DNA from: Candidatus Endobugula sertula
GTDB lineage: Bacteria; Pseudomonadota; Gammaproteobacteria; Pseudomonadales; Cellvibrionaceae
NCBI GenBank assembly: GCA_001723645.1
Contig: MDLC01000026.1
Location: 1-45,711 of the forward strand
DNA length: 45,711 nt
Direction: 5' to 3'
The position numbers and the translations under genes are program-made. Shown one piece after another: positions 1 to 8,621 of this stretch (positions are counted from its first letter, which is position 1; every line of letters starts with the position of its first letter). The notes beneath the pieces are model-generated. The model worked only from the letters and a program-made list of their open reading frames with translations, searched no databases and was not told the DNA's origin.

Positions 1-29
1 GATCACCTTCTGCGATAAGGGCATAAAAG

Positions 30-94
30 TGATCATTTTTAATCGCAGAGACTGATCACGTTTAATCGCAGGGGGTGATCATTTTCAATTGGAG
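30..94. repeat. Three 19-bp direct repeats at 23-bp spacing
   Basis: Three copies of a 19-bp unit begin at 30, 53 and 76. Each starts TGATCA and continues T-rich to an AATCGCAG-like end. Copies 1 and 2 differ at two positions and copy 3 is more diverged. The window itself starts with GATCAC, possibly a further unit. The exact 23-bp step is about two helical turns, so a protein bound to each copy would lie on one face of the DNA. Multiple short repeats at the ends are known for IS21-family elements, so this may be an IS21-like end. Iterons or an operator array are alternatives. No istA or istB gene is visible in the window. Confidence 0.5.
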
Positions 95-122
95 AAGGTG
101 TTCATCTTGGAGTGGAATATGC

Positions 123-818
123 AACAGTCTAGGGAGTCGAGAGCTGTCGAAAAAATTACGCGAAGAAGGTTTTAGTATTGGCCGTTATGCTACACGCACT
201 CTGATGTGAAAGTTAGGTTTAAACGTACAGCAACGGGTAAAATATAAGGTGACCACGAAGCGTAAACACAGTGATAGTGTTGCCGTTAACTGACTTAACC
301 AGCAGTTCAATCCTGTGGGGATTAACGAAGTCTGGGCGGGTGATATGACCTATTTACGCACTAGAGAAGGCTGGGTGTATCTCGCAGCAGTGATGGATTT
401 ATACTCTCGGCGAATGGTTGGCTGGGCGATGGATAAGCGCATGACACAGGCTTTAGTGAGCCGTGCCATGATTAAAGCTATTCACTTAAGACAGCCGCCT
501 AAAGGTTTGGTGTTTCATAGTGATCGCGGCTCGCAGTATACCAGTAAGCACTATCGTACATTGCTAAACAGTCAGGGGGTTAGAGCATCTATGGGCAGTA
601 CGGGAGCCTGTTGGGATAATGCAGTGGTTGAGAGATTCTTCGGAAGCCTTAAACATGACTGGATTTTAAAAGTCGATCAACCAACACGCGAGTACATGAA
701 AAAAGAGGTTGCGGATTATATTCGCTACTATAACAATGATCGGTCACATACGAGCAATACCGATATGTCGCCAGTTAATGATGAACTGTCTGAAATGAAA
801 GTGTCCTGTTTGAGTTGA
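123..818 (+). pseudogene. IS3-family transposase (OrfB), 5'-truncated, two internal TGA stops
   Basis: This is the DDE integrase half of an IS3 element. The open part from 315 (GTG) to 818 holds the catalytic triad: D10 (AGDMTYLRT), D70 (FHSDRGSQYTS) and E106 (NAVVERFFGSLKHDW). The second Asp and the Glu are separated by 35 residues, as is classical for the family. The same frame extends upstream to about 123 with family-like sequence (SRELSKKLREEGFSIGRY) but carries TGA stops at 207-209 and 291-293. OrfA and the very start of OrfB are missing. The 3' end runs directly into a truncated phage gene at about 815, so the element inserted there. A second, shorter remnant of a related element lies at 34323-34472. 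Transposition activity is not expected. Confidence 0.85.
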
Positions 819-1132
819 CCAGAAAATTTGTGCAATTTATTGACCCTGTATATGGTTTTATAGCTATGACACGGATTTTAAGAAACTACCAGCGCCGAGG
901 CTTGGTGACACTCAGGGATATGATCAGCACCTATGCACCCAAAAATGAGAACGATACCAACGCCTATATCAACTTTGTAGTTAAGCTTGTAAACGTAGCA
1001 CCCGATGCACCACTGGATTTAGGGCTGCATCTGTTCCCGCTATTAAAAGCCATTAGCGAGTTTGAAAACGGTAGCCGCTTTGCTGACTTCTACAACGACA
1101 GCACCATACAGGAGGGTATCGCACTGGACTAA
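815..1132 (+). pseudogene. Phage structural protein fragment, N-terminus lost to the IS3 insertion
   Basis: The 105-residue frame resembles the C-terminal part of proteins annotated as structural protein in prophages related to tailless membrane-containing phages. The recognisable pattern is FVQFIDPVYGFIAMTRILRN, then a Trp/Tyr-Ala-Pro-x-Asn-Glu-Asn-Asp-Thr block (YAPKNENDTNAYINF), then APLDL and a final FENG. These proteins are thought to act on peptidoglycan or at the virion membrane. The frame opens at a TTG inside the transposase tail, so no native start exists. Its stop overlaps the next start (TAATG), showing that it was part of a compact phage operon. The match is from memory of the family pattern, so the exact family name is uncertain. 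Confidence 0.6.
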
Positions 1133-1296
1133 TGGATATTTTAACGCTCACTGGTTTATTGATTACTAACAGGGTTCTAGCGTGGGTGGGTTTACGGCTG
1201 GTCAAGCGCGTTGATCAACTTGACCAGAAAGTAGACGACTACGAAACCCGCCTACAACTGACCGAACACCAAATAAACACCATTAAGGAGGCATAA
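1132..1296 (+). CDS. Small phage-type membrane/coiled-coil protein, 54 aa
   Basis: This 54-residue frame starts with the ATG that overlaps the upstream TAA. It has a hydrophobic N-terminal segment (about residues 3-24), then a charged, coiled-coil-like tail (KRVDQLDQKVDDYETRLQ). GGAG four bases before its stop is placed as a ribosome site for the next gene. Size, overlap and position between a phage structural gene and a small basic protein suggest a minor virion membrane protein. I do not recognise a specific family. Confidence 0.5.
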   Translation: MDILTLTGLLITNRVLAWVGLRLVKRVDQLDQKVDDYETRLQLTEHQINTIKEA

Positions 1297-1418
1297 TGCG
1301 CAGACGCACCACCACCAAAAAAACGCGTAAAGGCCGCAATAGCAAAGGCCAGTTTTTAAAAGGCTTTTACCAGCCCTGTACCAAAGGGGCGCGGATTAGA
1401 AAGGCGAAGAAAAAATAA
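1296..1418 (+). CDS. Small highly basic phage-type protein, 40 aa
   Basis: This is a 40-residue protein with about 17 Lys/Arg residues (starts MRRRTTTKKTRKGRNSKGQF). Its start overlaps the stop of the previous gene (TAATG) and follows an AAGGAGG ribosome site at 1284-1290. Small arginine/lysine-rich proteins of this kind are common as nucleic-acid-binding or inner-virion proteins in small phages, including the PM2/PRD1-like group. The role is inferred from composition and position only. No further phage gene follows on this strand. Confidence 0.5.
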   Translation: MRRRTTTKKTRKGRNSKGQFLKGFYQPCTKGARIRKAKKK

Positions 1419-1440
1419 TGGGGGTATAGCTATATGTAAG

Positions 1441-2040
1441 TTATTTAATTAGTAACTTGTCTGCTCCAGTTGAATAATTTAGAAATTGGCTGGGGCCTAG
1501 ATTCTTATCTTTATTCTTTTTAACACTATCGCTTTCCATCGTAGCTAAAAACCTAATGAGATAAGTCCCTAGACTGTCGAGTTTAATACTATATGACAAC
1601 CGATAACTTTCCTTTGGCCCAACATCAACGAATGGCCCCACAATCTTTGAGACCCCTCTGTATCTGTAATCCCCTATATATGTCACGTCTCTATATAGGG
1701 GCTTGCTTTCCTGAAATTGAACCTTTGAGATTAATAGCGAACGCTCATCTAAAATGACCCTTACACTATCATTGCCAATGTTGTTCAAATTAACATCAAT
1801 AGTAAATATCGTTGAACTTCCATCGTTATGTAGCTCATCAACTATTATTTCTGATAATAAGTGAGACCTTAAATCTGTTTTTTGCTCTAGCTCAATGACT
1901 TTTAAGTCAGCTATACGCTCTTCATTTTTTAGCCATATACCATAAGCTGCCCATGCTGCAACACATATTGCAGCACCTATAGAAAACAAATCCTTAAAAG
2001 CGGTTATTTTCTCACTTGAGGTCATTTCTCTTGAGATCAT
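1441..2040 (-). CDS. Hypothetical protein with one N-terminal membrane anchor, 199 aa
   Basis: I do not recognise this protein. Residues about 18-36 form one membrane span (SIGAAICVAAWAAYGIW), followed by a short charged linker. A predicted extracytoplasmic beta-rich domain follows, in which hydrophobic and charged residues alternate (SSTIFTIDVNLNNIGNDSVR). That pattern resembles an immunoglobulin-like or accessory-subunit fold, but no motif supports a name. Its start codon overlaps the stop of the 76-aa gene upstream by one base (TAATG), so the two are probably co-translated. It lies between prophage remnants and a tRNA, so it is probably cargo of the integrated element. Confidence 0.5.
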   Translation of the reverse strand: MISREMTSSEKITAFKDLFSIGAAICVAAWAAYGIWLKNEERIADLKVIELEQKTDLRSHLLSEIIVDELHNDGSSTIFTIDVNLNNIGNDSVRVILDERSLLISKVQFQESKPLYRDVTYIGDYRYRGVSKIVGPFVDVGPKESYRLSYSIKLDSLGTYLIRFLATMESDSVKKNKDKNLGPSQFLNYSTGADKLLIK

Positions 2041-2270
2041 TATTTAGGCTTGCTCTTTTTGCGTGCTTTGGGTTTGGGTGAATCTTTGGGCTTATCCCGA
2101 TCAACCACCGACACCACCTTATCAGGAAATAACTCCCGCGCTTTCACCAGTGCTAGCTCTTCATTAGGGGCTAATATTCGCCCGATCTTCTTAACTCTAT
2201 CTGGCTTCGTTTCGAGTATATTAAATCGTTGGTAGGCTGTGCCATGCCACGGTGTAAAGCTTAAGCTCAT
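2040..2270 (-). CDS. Hypothetical protein with lysine-rich tail, 76 aa
   Basis: This short protein has a compact N-terminal part (SLSFTPWHGTAYQRFNILE) and a run rich in Lys, Pro and Ser at the C-terminus (last about 18 residues). The tail could bind nucleic acid or be disordered. It is translationally coupled (TAATG) to the membrane-anchored protein that follows. It is the gene nearest to the tRNA-Ser 3' end, where integrated elements often carry excisionase or small regulatory genes. No helix-turn-helix is visible, so no function is assigned. Confidence 0.45.
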   Translation of the reverse strand: MSLSFTPWHGTAYQRFNILETKPDRVKKIGRILAPNEELALVKARELFPDKVVSVVDRDKPKDSPKPKARKKSKPK

Positions 2271-2457
2271 TGTGTCGTCTCATTAGTGAATAGCGTTATT
2301 GTACTCGCTATTGCTAAGCCGTGCTAAAACACAATCGGGTGTCGAAAAGGTGTCGAAGTTAAAGAGAAAATAAGGGGAATATTGCGGAATTGGGAAAATT
2401 TCCAACCTCTCTAACCCATTGATTTCATTGAAAAGCGTAATAAAGGGTAAAATGAGT

Positions 2458-2545
2458 TGGCGGTGAGGGAGGGATTCGAACCCTCGAAGCCTTACGACTT
2501 ACATACTTTCCAGGCATGCTCCTTCGACCACTCGGACACCTCACC
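2458..2545 (-). tRNA. tRNA-Ser (anticodon GGA)
   Basis: Reading the minus strand, the acceptor arms GGTGAGG and CCTCACC pair perfectly, followed by discriminator G and an encoded CCA (2458-2460). The anticodon loop CTGGAAA gives GGA (plus-strand TCC at 2509-2511), which reads UCU and UCC. The long variable arm (TAAGTCGTAAGGCTT) is the class II hallmark of serine tRNAs. The T arm contains GGTTCGAATCC. The 3' end faces the prophage-like region at 1-2457, the usual orientation for integration into a tRNA gene. No second copy of the 3' end was found in the window, so the attachment repeat lies outside it or is gone. Confidence 0.97.
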
Positions 2546-2775
2546 GAATTTTTATGACCCTCTTAACATACCTATTTTTCAAAAAATAAGTATAAATCAA
2601 ACCAGCGACTTTACATTTAGAGGTGCGCACTCTACACAAGGGTTTATAAAAACGCAACTTTTGACTGTAGTTATAAGCCTAACCGCTACTAGAATTATCG
2701 CTTACTTGAGCAAGCACACAAATCCATGTAACCTCTGTCCGTTTAGGTAACCTATCAGAGTATTCAGCTAGTTTC

Positions 2776-4155
2776 ATGCAAGATATAGATAATAATCAGG
2801 GAAGTGATTTAAAAAAAGTGCCGAAATCCTCTCTGTATTATCGGCTAATACTGGTTTGTTCCACTATTGCTGTGTTATCCAGCAGTATCGTGGGTCACCC
2901 ACTATCTGAAATAACAATACTAGCCCTTATTACGGCAATCTTGATCTATATTTTCACTGTATATTTTTTGTCCAACAATGGGCCTAAAGCACAGTATACA
3001 CTATATACTATTAATGGACTCATTCTTGCTCTAGCTATTTCCGAGTTGAAGTACTGTCTATGGTCTTGCTTAGTATTACTAGCTCTGCTTTATTTAGATG
3101 CATTAAGTCAGGGAGGGATAAAGCAATGGTTATTCACTAATATAGGGGTTCTTGTGGGTCTGATCACGGGTTTTTTTATTCTGGAAATCCCGCTGATTAA
3201 CAAGACTAACCATCCTATTGTTAATATAGCCACGACGATCGGAACTATTCTTTGTCTCTGCCTCTATGGAATGAACCACTATCTCCTGTTACGCAAAATG
3301 AGGGAGAAAAATCAACTATTGGATCATCAGGTTAAAGAACAAAAACTACGTGCTTACGAAATGTCACGCTATGTACCCAAACCCATCCGCTTACAAATCG
3401 AAGGAAAGAAAAAAACCAAAATTGAACGTAAGCCTATTACTATTTTCTTTTCTGATATTGTTGGCTTTAGTAGTTTAAGTGAAGAGTTAGAGGCAGAAAC
3501 TTTGTCCGAAATTCTCAGTAGCTATCTGGGAGAAATGAGTAAAATCGTAGGCCAATATACTGGCACTATTGATAAGTTTATTGGCGATGCCATTATGGTA
3601 ACCTATGGGGATGACCACCTATTGTCTAAAGGCGTAAAGAAAGATGCTATTGCCTGTGTATCTATGGCCCTGGCCATGGGGAAAAGAATGCGTGAATTGC
3701 AACCAATTTGGGCTGAGATGGGGATTAAGAAACCACTCCAAATTAGGATTGGCATTAATTCAGGCTACTGTACTGTCGGCACGTTTGGCACCAGTCAACA
3801 TATGGACCACACAGCACTGGGAGTGCATGTGAATTTAGCCAGTCGGCTTGAATCAGCAGGACAACCTGGAGACATTCTAGTTTCCCACGAGACCTGGAAC
3901 CTCATTAAAGATACCATTCTATGTAAAGATAAAGGGAAAATTAAGGCCAAAGGCTTTACTCACCCAGTACAGGTATTCCAAGTTATTAACCATCGCAAAG
4001 AATTAGGCAGCAACCAAAGCTACTTTTCAGAAACCACTGAAGGTTTCTCCATGCACCTTGATATGCAAAAGGTGAAGAACTATGACCGAGAAAAAGTTGT
4101 TTACAGCCTCGAATTAGCGGCTAAAAAGCTTAAGGAAAGGTTCCTTGGGAAATAA
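2776..4155 (+). CDS. Membrane-bound class III adenylate cyclase (CyaB-like)
   Basis: This probably makes cAMP from ATP at the inner face of the cytoplasmic membrane. The first about 172 residues hold five or six membrane spans (about 22-40, 46-66, 76-92, 96-112, 118-140, 150-172), an architecture like the MASE2-type sensor of Pseudomonas CyaB. A short helical linker leads to the catalytic domain (about 218-400). Metal ligands are Asp227 (FFSDIVGFSSL) and Asp271 (FIGDAIM). Lys267 and Thr346 sit at the base-selecting positions and favour ATP over GTP. Asn353 and Arg357 (VNLASRLE) complete the transition-state site. Length (459 aa) matches CyaB (about 460). It stands alone on the plus strand, converging on queF with 12 bases between stops. 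Confidence 0.9.
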   Translation: MQDIDNNQGSDLKKVPKSSLYYRLILVCSTIAVLSSSIVGHPLSEITILALITAILIYIFTVYFLSNNGPKAQYTLYTINGLILALAISELKYCLWSCLVLLALLYLDALSQGGIKQWLFTNIGVLVGLITGFFILEIPLINKTNHPIVNIATTIGTILCLCLYGMNHYLLLRKMREKNQLLDHQVKEQKLRAYEMSRYVPKPIRLQIEGKKKTKIERKPITIFFSDIVGFSSLSEELEAETLSEILSSYLGEMSKIVGQYTGTIDKFIGDAIMVTYGDDHLLSKGVKKDAIACVSMALAMGKRMRELQPIWAEMGIKKPLQIRIGINSGYCTVGTFGTSQHMDHTALGVHVNLASRLESAGQPGDILVSHETWNLIKDTILCKDKGKIKAKGFTHPVQVFQVINHRKELGSNQSYFSETTEGFSMHLDMQKVKNYDREKVVYSLELAAKKLKERFLGK

Positions 4156-4167
4156 AACTCAATAAGG

Positions 4168-5007
4168 CTATTGCCGAATAATTCTCATCGTGTTGCATCC
4201 CAATACTCCTATCCCTTCCGGATAATTACTGCGTAAAGGATTGATATCTAAACCTCCTCGACGGGTATAACGAGCATAAACGGCTAAATGTTCAGGGCAA
4301 CAATAAGCGTTAATATCGCAAAATAGCCGCTCTACACTGTTTTCGTGAAAGTCATGATGTTCTCGAAATGAAATAATATACTTTAATAGCGAATGCTGAC
4401 AAATAGTCGGGCCTGTGTATTCTATAAATACAGTGGCCCAATCTGGCTGGCCTGTCACTGGGCAATTGGTTTTAAGTAGATGGCTGTACAATACCTCATT
4501 GACTGATTGACTAGTCAACACCTTTAATAACTTAGGATTGGGGTGATATTCATCAATGGTGACATCAATACCATCCAGACAAATACCTATCGGTCCATCC
4601 ATTAACAACATATGAGCACTATTAAGCGGCATCATCTCAACTGTCACAACACTTCCGGCTACAGCAGATAAATCAGTAATAAACTGAGACTTCACCTGCT
4701 GTTCATCATCAAAACGTGTATGATTAAATGAGTTTAAATATAATTTAAAGGATTTTGATTCAATAATATTGGGAGAATCACTGTTCAACAAAAACTCTGC
4801 CAACCGTACCTGTGGTTTCCCCTGTTGGTCCAGCCATGAAACTTCATACGCTGTCCAACGATCTTCACCTCGAAATGGAAGCTCGCCAGCAAGCACCAGA
4901 TGCTGGCGTGATTCAGTACGTGCAATAGGAAACAATAGCCCAGCATCATACTGACCAGAATACGATATTTTTTCACCCAAAGGGTTTTGAGCTGGCATAA
5001 AATTCAT
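4168..5007 (-). CDS. queF: NADPH-dependent 7-cyano-7-deazaguanine reductase QueF
   Basis: QueF reduces the nitrile of preQ0 to the aminomethyl of preQ1, a cytoplasmic step of queuosine synthesis. The 279-aa length matches the long, two-module type found in E. coli (282 aa). The nucleophile that forms the thioimide is Cys182 in NCPVTGQPDW, with the general acid Asp189. The substrate-recognition segment NIIESKSFKLYLNSFN is intact in the N-terminal module. It follows the ABC transporter genes on the same strand, 22 bases downstream of yadH, so it may be co-transcribed with them. A later enzyme of the same pathway, queG, is encoded at 28917-30101. Confidence 0.97.
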   Translation of the reverse strand: MNFMPAQNPLGEKISYSGQYDAGLLFPIARTESRQHLVLAGELPFRGEDRWTAYEVSWLDQQGKPQVRLAEFLLNSDSPNIIESKSFKLYLNSFNHTRFDDEQQVKSQFITDLSAVAGSVVTVEMMPLNSAHMLLMDGPIGICLDGIDVTIDEYHPNPKLLKVLTSQSVNEVLYSHLLKTNCPVTGQPDWATVFIEYTGPTICQHSLLKYIISFREHHDFHENSVERLFCDINAYCCPEHLAVYARYTRRGGLDINPLRSNYPEGIGVLGCNTMRIIRQ

Positions 5008-5029
5008 CTCTCACTAAAAATAACAGGTC

Positions 5030-5803
5030 TTAGGAACGCATACGTGTACCTTTAGCCAATAAATGCAAACACCAGGCTGTCAGCACTACAATAAACACCG
5101 TAACACCTATAAAAGCATAGCTGACATTAATATCAGACACCCCTAAAATACCATAGCGAAATGCATTAACCATATACAATAGCGGGTTCAACTTGGAGAC
5201 AAACTGCCAAAACTCTGGCAACAAACTCATCGAATAAAAAACACCGCCTAAATAAATCAAAGGCGTTAATATAAAGGTCGGGATAATTGAGATATCATCA
5301 AATGATCGAGCAAAGATCGCATTAAGAAAGCCAGCAAGAGCAAACACAACGGATGTCATCAGTACAATGCCTATGGTGATGGGTAAACTGTAAATAGACA
5401 AACGAGTAAAAAGCAATGATACCAACGTCACAATAATACCCACCAGCAAACCTCGACAAACACCACCAGATACATACCCCAATAAAATAATATAATTTGG
5501 CGTTGGCGATACCAGAATTTCCTCAATACTCCGTTGAAACTTGACGCTAAAGAAAGAAGAAACAACATTTCCATAAGAGTTGGTAATAACCGACATCATA
5601 ATCAATCCCGGCACCACAAATTCCATATAACTAAATCCATCCATTTGCCCAATACGGGACCCTATCAAAGTACCAAAAATAACAAAATACAGTCCCATAG
5701 TAATGACAGGAGGTAATAGTGTTTGCACCCATATGCGAATAAAACGAACAATTTCTTTACGCAGAATAGTACAAAAAGCAACCCACTGCTCAGCAAAACT
5801 CAT
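5030..5803 (-). CDS. yadH: ABC-2 type permease, YadH-like
   Basis: This is the membrane subunit of an ABC exporter. The 257 residues form about six membrane spans of the ABC-2 type. An N-terminal cytoplasmic helix with an Arg (LRKEIVRFIRIWVQTLLPP) precedes the first span, and EILVSPTPNYIILLGY is a family-typical cytoplasmic loop. Length matches E. coli YadH (256 aa). Its start overlaps the stop of the ATPase gene by four bases (ATGA), so the subunits are translationally coupled. The transported substrate is unknown even for the well-studied homologues, so none is assigned. Confidence 0.9.
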   Translation of the reverse strand: MSFAEQWVAFCTILRKEIVRFIRIWVQTLLPPVITMGLYFVIFGTLIGSRIGQMDGFSYMEFVVPGLIMMSVITNSYGNVVSSFFSVKFQRSIEEILVSPTPNYIILLGYVSGGVCRGLLVGIIVTLVSLLFTRLSIYSLPITIGIVLMTSVVFALAGFLNAIFARSFDDISIIPTFILTPLIYLGGVFYSMSLLPEFWQFVSKLNPLLYMVNAFRYGILGVSDINVSYAFIGVTVFIVVLTAWCLHLLAKGTRMRS

Positions 5804-6738
5804 CGTGACTTCTCCTCTGCAGAATCATTTTTTTCAACCAAAGACACAAATAATTCTTCTAGGCGGTTGATTTTATTACGCATACTCACAACATCAATAG
5901 ACTGTTGTTCAAACAAAGCAAATAAACTATTCAACGACTGGCCTTTGTTTAACTCAACTTCCAAGCAATGCTTATCTACTAAAGTGACAGGGTAGTTTTC
6001 CAACACAGGGGCAACAGATAGTTCATTGAGCGTATCAAAAATAAAAACTTCTTTATCTAAACATTTTAACAACGACTTAATGCTGGTATTTTGAACAATA
6101 CAGCCCTTATCAATAATCGCCACATGTCGACACAGGCTTTCAGCTTCTTCGAGGTAATGAGTGGTTAATATAATCGTGGTTCCCTGTTGGTTCATTTCCT
6201 GTAAAAAGGCCCACATTGAACGCCGCAATTCGATATCCACACCTGCCGTTGGTTCGTCAAGAATCAATAATTGAGGTTCATGAACTAAAGCGCGAGCAAT
6301 CAGTAAACGGCGTTTCATTCCCCCCGATAAATTACGGGCTGCCTCATGACGCTTATCCCATAATCCCAACTTACGTAGATACTTCTCCATTCGCTCTACA
6401 GCAATAGCACGAGGCAAACCATAATAGCCACCCTGGCTAATAACAATATCAGCCACTTTTTCAAATTGATTAAAATTAAACTCTTGAGGAACAACACCCA
6501 GCGATTTTTTCGCATGTGAAAAGTCTTGATCAATATCATTACCAAAAATACGCACTTGACCTGCACTCTTGACGACCAGTGAACAAAGTACACCAATTGT
6601 CGTCGACTTACCTGCGCCATTAGGGCCTAACAGGGCAAAAAAATCTCCCTGCTTTACCGTTAGGTCAATCCCCTTTAATGCTTCAAAACCATTATCGTAA
6701 ACTTTTTTAAGCCCACGAATAGACAGTGCCTCTATCAT
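5800..6738 (-). CDS. yadG: ABC transporter ATP-binding protein, YadG-like
   Basis: This ATPase partners YadH. Visible motifs are Walker A GPNGAGKST, the signature NLSGGMKRRLLIARAL, Walker B LLILDEPTAGVD and the switch His in LTTHYLEEA. The C-terminal about 90 residues after the nucleotide domain are typical of the DrrA/YadG type. The frame could open further upstream at a TTG (6750). I chose the ATG at 6736-6738 because GAGTGG lies four bases before it and the product begins MIEALSIRGLKK, as in homologues. This gives 312 aa against 308 for E. coli YadG. Confidence 0.92.
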   Translation of the reverse strand: MIEALSIRGLKKVYDNGFEALKGIDLTVKQGDFFALLGPNGAGKSTTIGVLCSLVVKSAGQVRIFGNDIDQDFSHAKKSLGVVPQEFNFNQFEKVADIVISQGGYYGLPRAIAVERMEKYLRKLGLWDKRHEAARNLSGGMKRRLLIARALVHEPQLLILDEPTAGVDIELRRSMWAFLQEMNQQGTTIILTTHYLEEAESLCRHVAIIDKGCIVQNTSIKSLLKCLDKEVFIFDTLNELSVAPVLENYPVTLVDKHCLEVELNKGQSLNSLFALFEQQSIDVVSMRNKINRLEELFVSLVEKNDSAEEKSR

Positions 6739-6750
6739 ATTGCCACTCAA

Positions 6751-7184
6751 TGATAAATAATTAGTTGATAGAAATAGATTGATAACGTTTTACTAAGGTC
6801 AACGAAGAACCTATAACATGCCACGAACCATTATACGCAATTCTTACACGATCATGTGGATTTACTGTAGGAATTGAAAGCCTCAGTATGAGAACATTTT
6901 TCCGTGTATTTACAGAAAAGGAGAATAGAAAAGGAAAACTTGACATTTCTTCATACATTAGGGAAGTTTTGTCAGACTGGGCAATATTCAGGATCGTTCA
7001 ATCAACAGGACCAGTGATTAATGCATTACGTCATCAGCGCTTATTCAGCATTCATGCCCTGATTATTCCAAGATGTATGATGGTTTTTTGGTGCCAACGG
7101 CTTACACTATACAGTCAATGAAGAGGGTACACTTTAATAGATCCTGCTGTTCAAATGAATATAGCTGTAGGTCTATACAAGCCA
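6751..7184. other. 434-bp intergenic region, no convincing gene
   Basis: This stretch separates the diguanylate cyclase from yadG. A 65-codon minus-strand frame (6761-6958) ends about 10 bases before yadG, and a 77-codon plus-strand frame covers 6888-7121. Neither has a clear ribosome site or recognisable sequence. The minus-strand frame is the better candidate for a small leader gene because it would be coupled to yadG, but I would not call it. The promoter for yadGH-queF probably lies here. Confidence 0.4.
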
Positions 7185-8492
7185 TCAATACTTTAATAGA
7201 TTACGACCTGATGCCTTCGCTTTATAGAGTAATTTATCAGCATTACTGAGCACAGAATCAATGTCTTTGGATTCTGGAAACATCATTGCCAAACCAAAAG
7301 AGGCAGTTGCTTTGATGACATCACCTTTAAAGATCACTTTTTGTTTGGCAATGTTCTCTCTCATTCTTTCGGCGAGAAGTATCGCCTCGTCCATTTCAAT
7401 ATCTACCAATAATATAGCAAACTCTTCTCCTCCGTACCTGGCAACCAAATCGTGTTGGCGAATATTATGTTTTAGGATTTTAGAAACCGCCACTAATAAA
7501 GCATCTCCGGCTGGATGACCATATTGGTCGTTCACCGCTTTAAAGTGGTCAATATCCACAATTAAAATACAGGCTTTTTTTCTCTCTCTTCGTAGACGGC
7601 TAAGCTCATCATCTGCCCTATCAAAAAAAGCCCGTCGATTAAATAATTCTGTTAGATAATCGGTACTAGCCAATGCTTTTAAGTTTTCATTCATTGTATT
7701 CAATTCATCTAATTTATCCTGTAAAGCTAGCGTTTTCTCGTCTACCAATTTTTCCAGACAACGATTTTTACTTTCTAGCTGTTCCTTGGCATCATCACGT
7801 TGTTGAGTTCTTACCAATAGTTGGTCCAACGTTTTATTGTAAGCACATATTAGTTCCGTTAACTCATTAGCTTTGTCTGATTCTTGTCCACTACTCATTA
7901 TCTTACTTTGTTCAATACTTTTGAGGCTATCAAGATCTAAGCGATGAACCGAATGCAGCAATTCACCTAAAGGACGACAAATAATACGAGATCCAATATA
8001 CAGCATGATGATGGATAAAAAGAATGTTTTAATAAAGGCATTCATGACAATAAACACCACATTGACTTTCATTCGGTCAAAAACAATGGCCTGTTCAGAA
8101 TATAATGTGATAAACCCTAATGGACGAACATCTGCACCGTGGATATAAGTAATGGGATGTTGATACTGCAATGATGTGTTGGTATTAATGTTTCCTCTAG
8201 AGATGTTCAGACTTTTAATATCCCCATGAATCTCCACCCCAGTAATAAATTGTAGAGTCAGTAAGCCGTCAATAACATTTTCTAATTGTATTGAATCTAG
8301 CCCCCACATGGATGACGCCAGTGAATCAGTGGTACTTAAGCTGATAGATCGTAAATCGGTATGAATCTGGTTCTGGATGTTTTTATATTCAAAAAGAATA
8401 TGAACTGCAGATACGATAACAGCAAGGAAAAAGTATAATGAAAAGGTCGTCATGATAAACCTTTTCATTAATTCTGATCTTTTTACCATCAT
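7185..8492 (-). CDS. Membrane diguanylate cyclase with GGDEF domain
   Basis: This probably synthesises cyclic di-GMP from two GTP. A first membrane span (about 11-33) is followed by a periplasmic sensing region of about 110 residues, then a second span (about 145-167). A linker with coiled-coil character (about 230-270) leads to the GGDEF domain. The active site is GGEEF at 354-358, preceded by RY. The inhibitory site RxxD is present as RQHD (345-348), so product feedback is likely. The substrate-binding block FKAVNDQYGHPAGD is also intact. The periplasmic domain is not one I recognise. The start is ATG with a second Met next to it. The gene stands alone between rsmE and the intergenic region before yadG. 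Confidence 0.93.
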   Translation of the reverse strand: MMVKRSELMKRFIMTTFSLYFFLAVIVSAVHILFEYKNIQNQIHTDLRSISLSTTDSLASSMWGLDSIQLENVIDGLLTLQFITGVEIHGDIKSLNISRGNINTNTSLQYQHPITYIHGADVRPLGFITLYSEQAIVFDRMKVNVVFIVMNAFIKTFFLSIIMLYIGSRIICRPLGELLHSVHRLDLDSLKSIEQSKIMSSGQESDKANELTELICAYNKTLDQLLVRTQQRDDAKEQLESKNRCLEKLVDEKTLALQDKLDELNTMNENLKALASTDYLTELFNRRAFFDRADDELSRLRRERKKACILIVDIDHFKAVNDQYGHPAGDALLVAVSKILKHNIRQHDLVARYGGEEFAILLVDIEMDEAILLAERMRENIAKQKVIFKGDVIKATASFGLAMMFPESKDIDSVLSNADKLLYKAKASGRNLLKY

Positions 8493-8621
8493 ATGAACTA
8501 ACTACAGTTATTAACTGATAAAAATAAGACATAGCATTTATTTATGAGTAACTTTAAGTGTAGAGGGTATTCGACAAAAGACTACTATATTTACATAAAT
8601 AATAAGCTTATTTTTTGACTC

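Noticed and set aside
1-100. CRISPR array
   Set aside because: The repeats are only 19 bp with 4-bp gaps and three copies, and no cas genes are present.
2457-2750. 97-codon open frame on the plus strand
   Set aside because: It runs antisense through the tRNA-Ser gene and has no ribosome site or family-like sequence.
6888-7121. 77-codon frame between the diguanylate cyclase and yadG
   Set aside because: No ribosome site, odd composition and overlap with another weak frame on the opposite strand.
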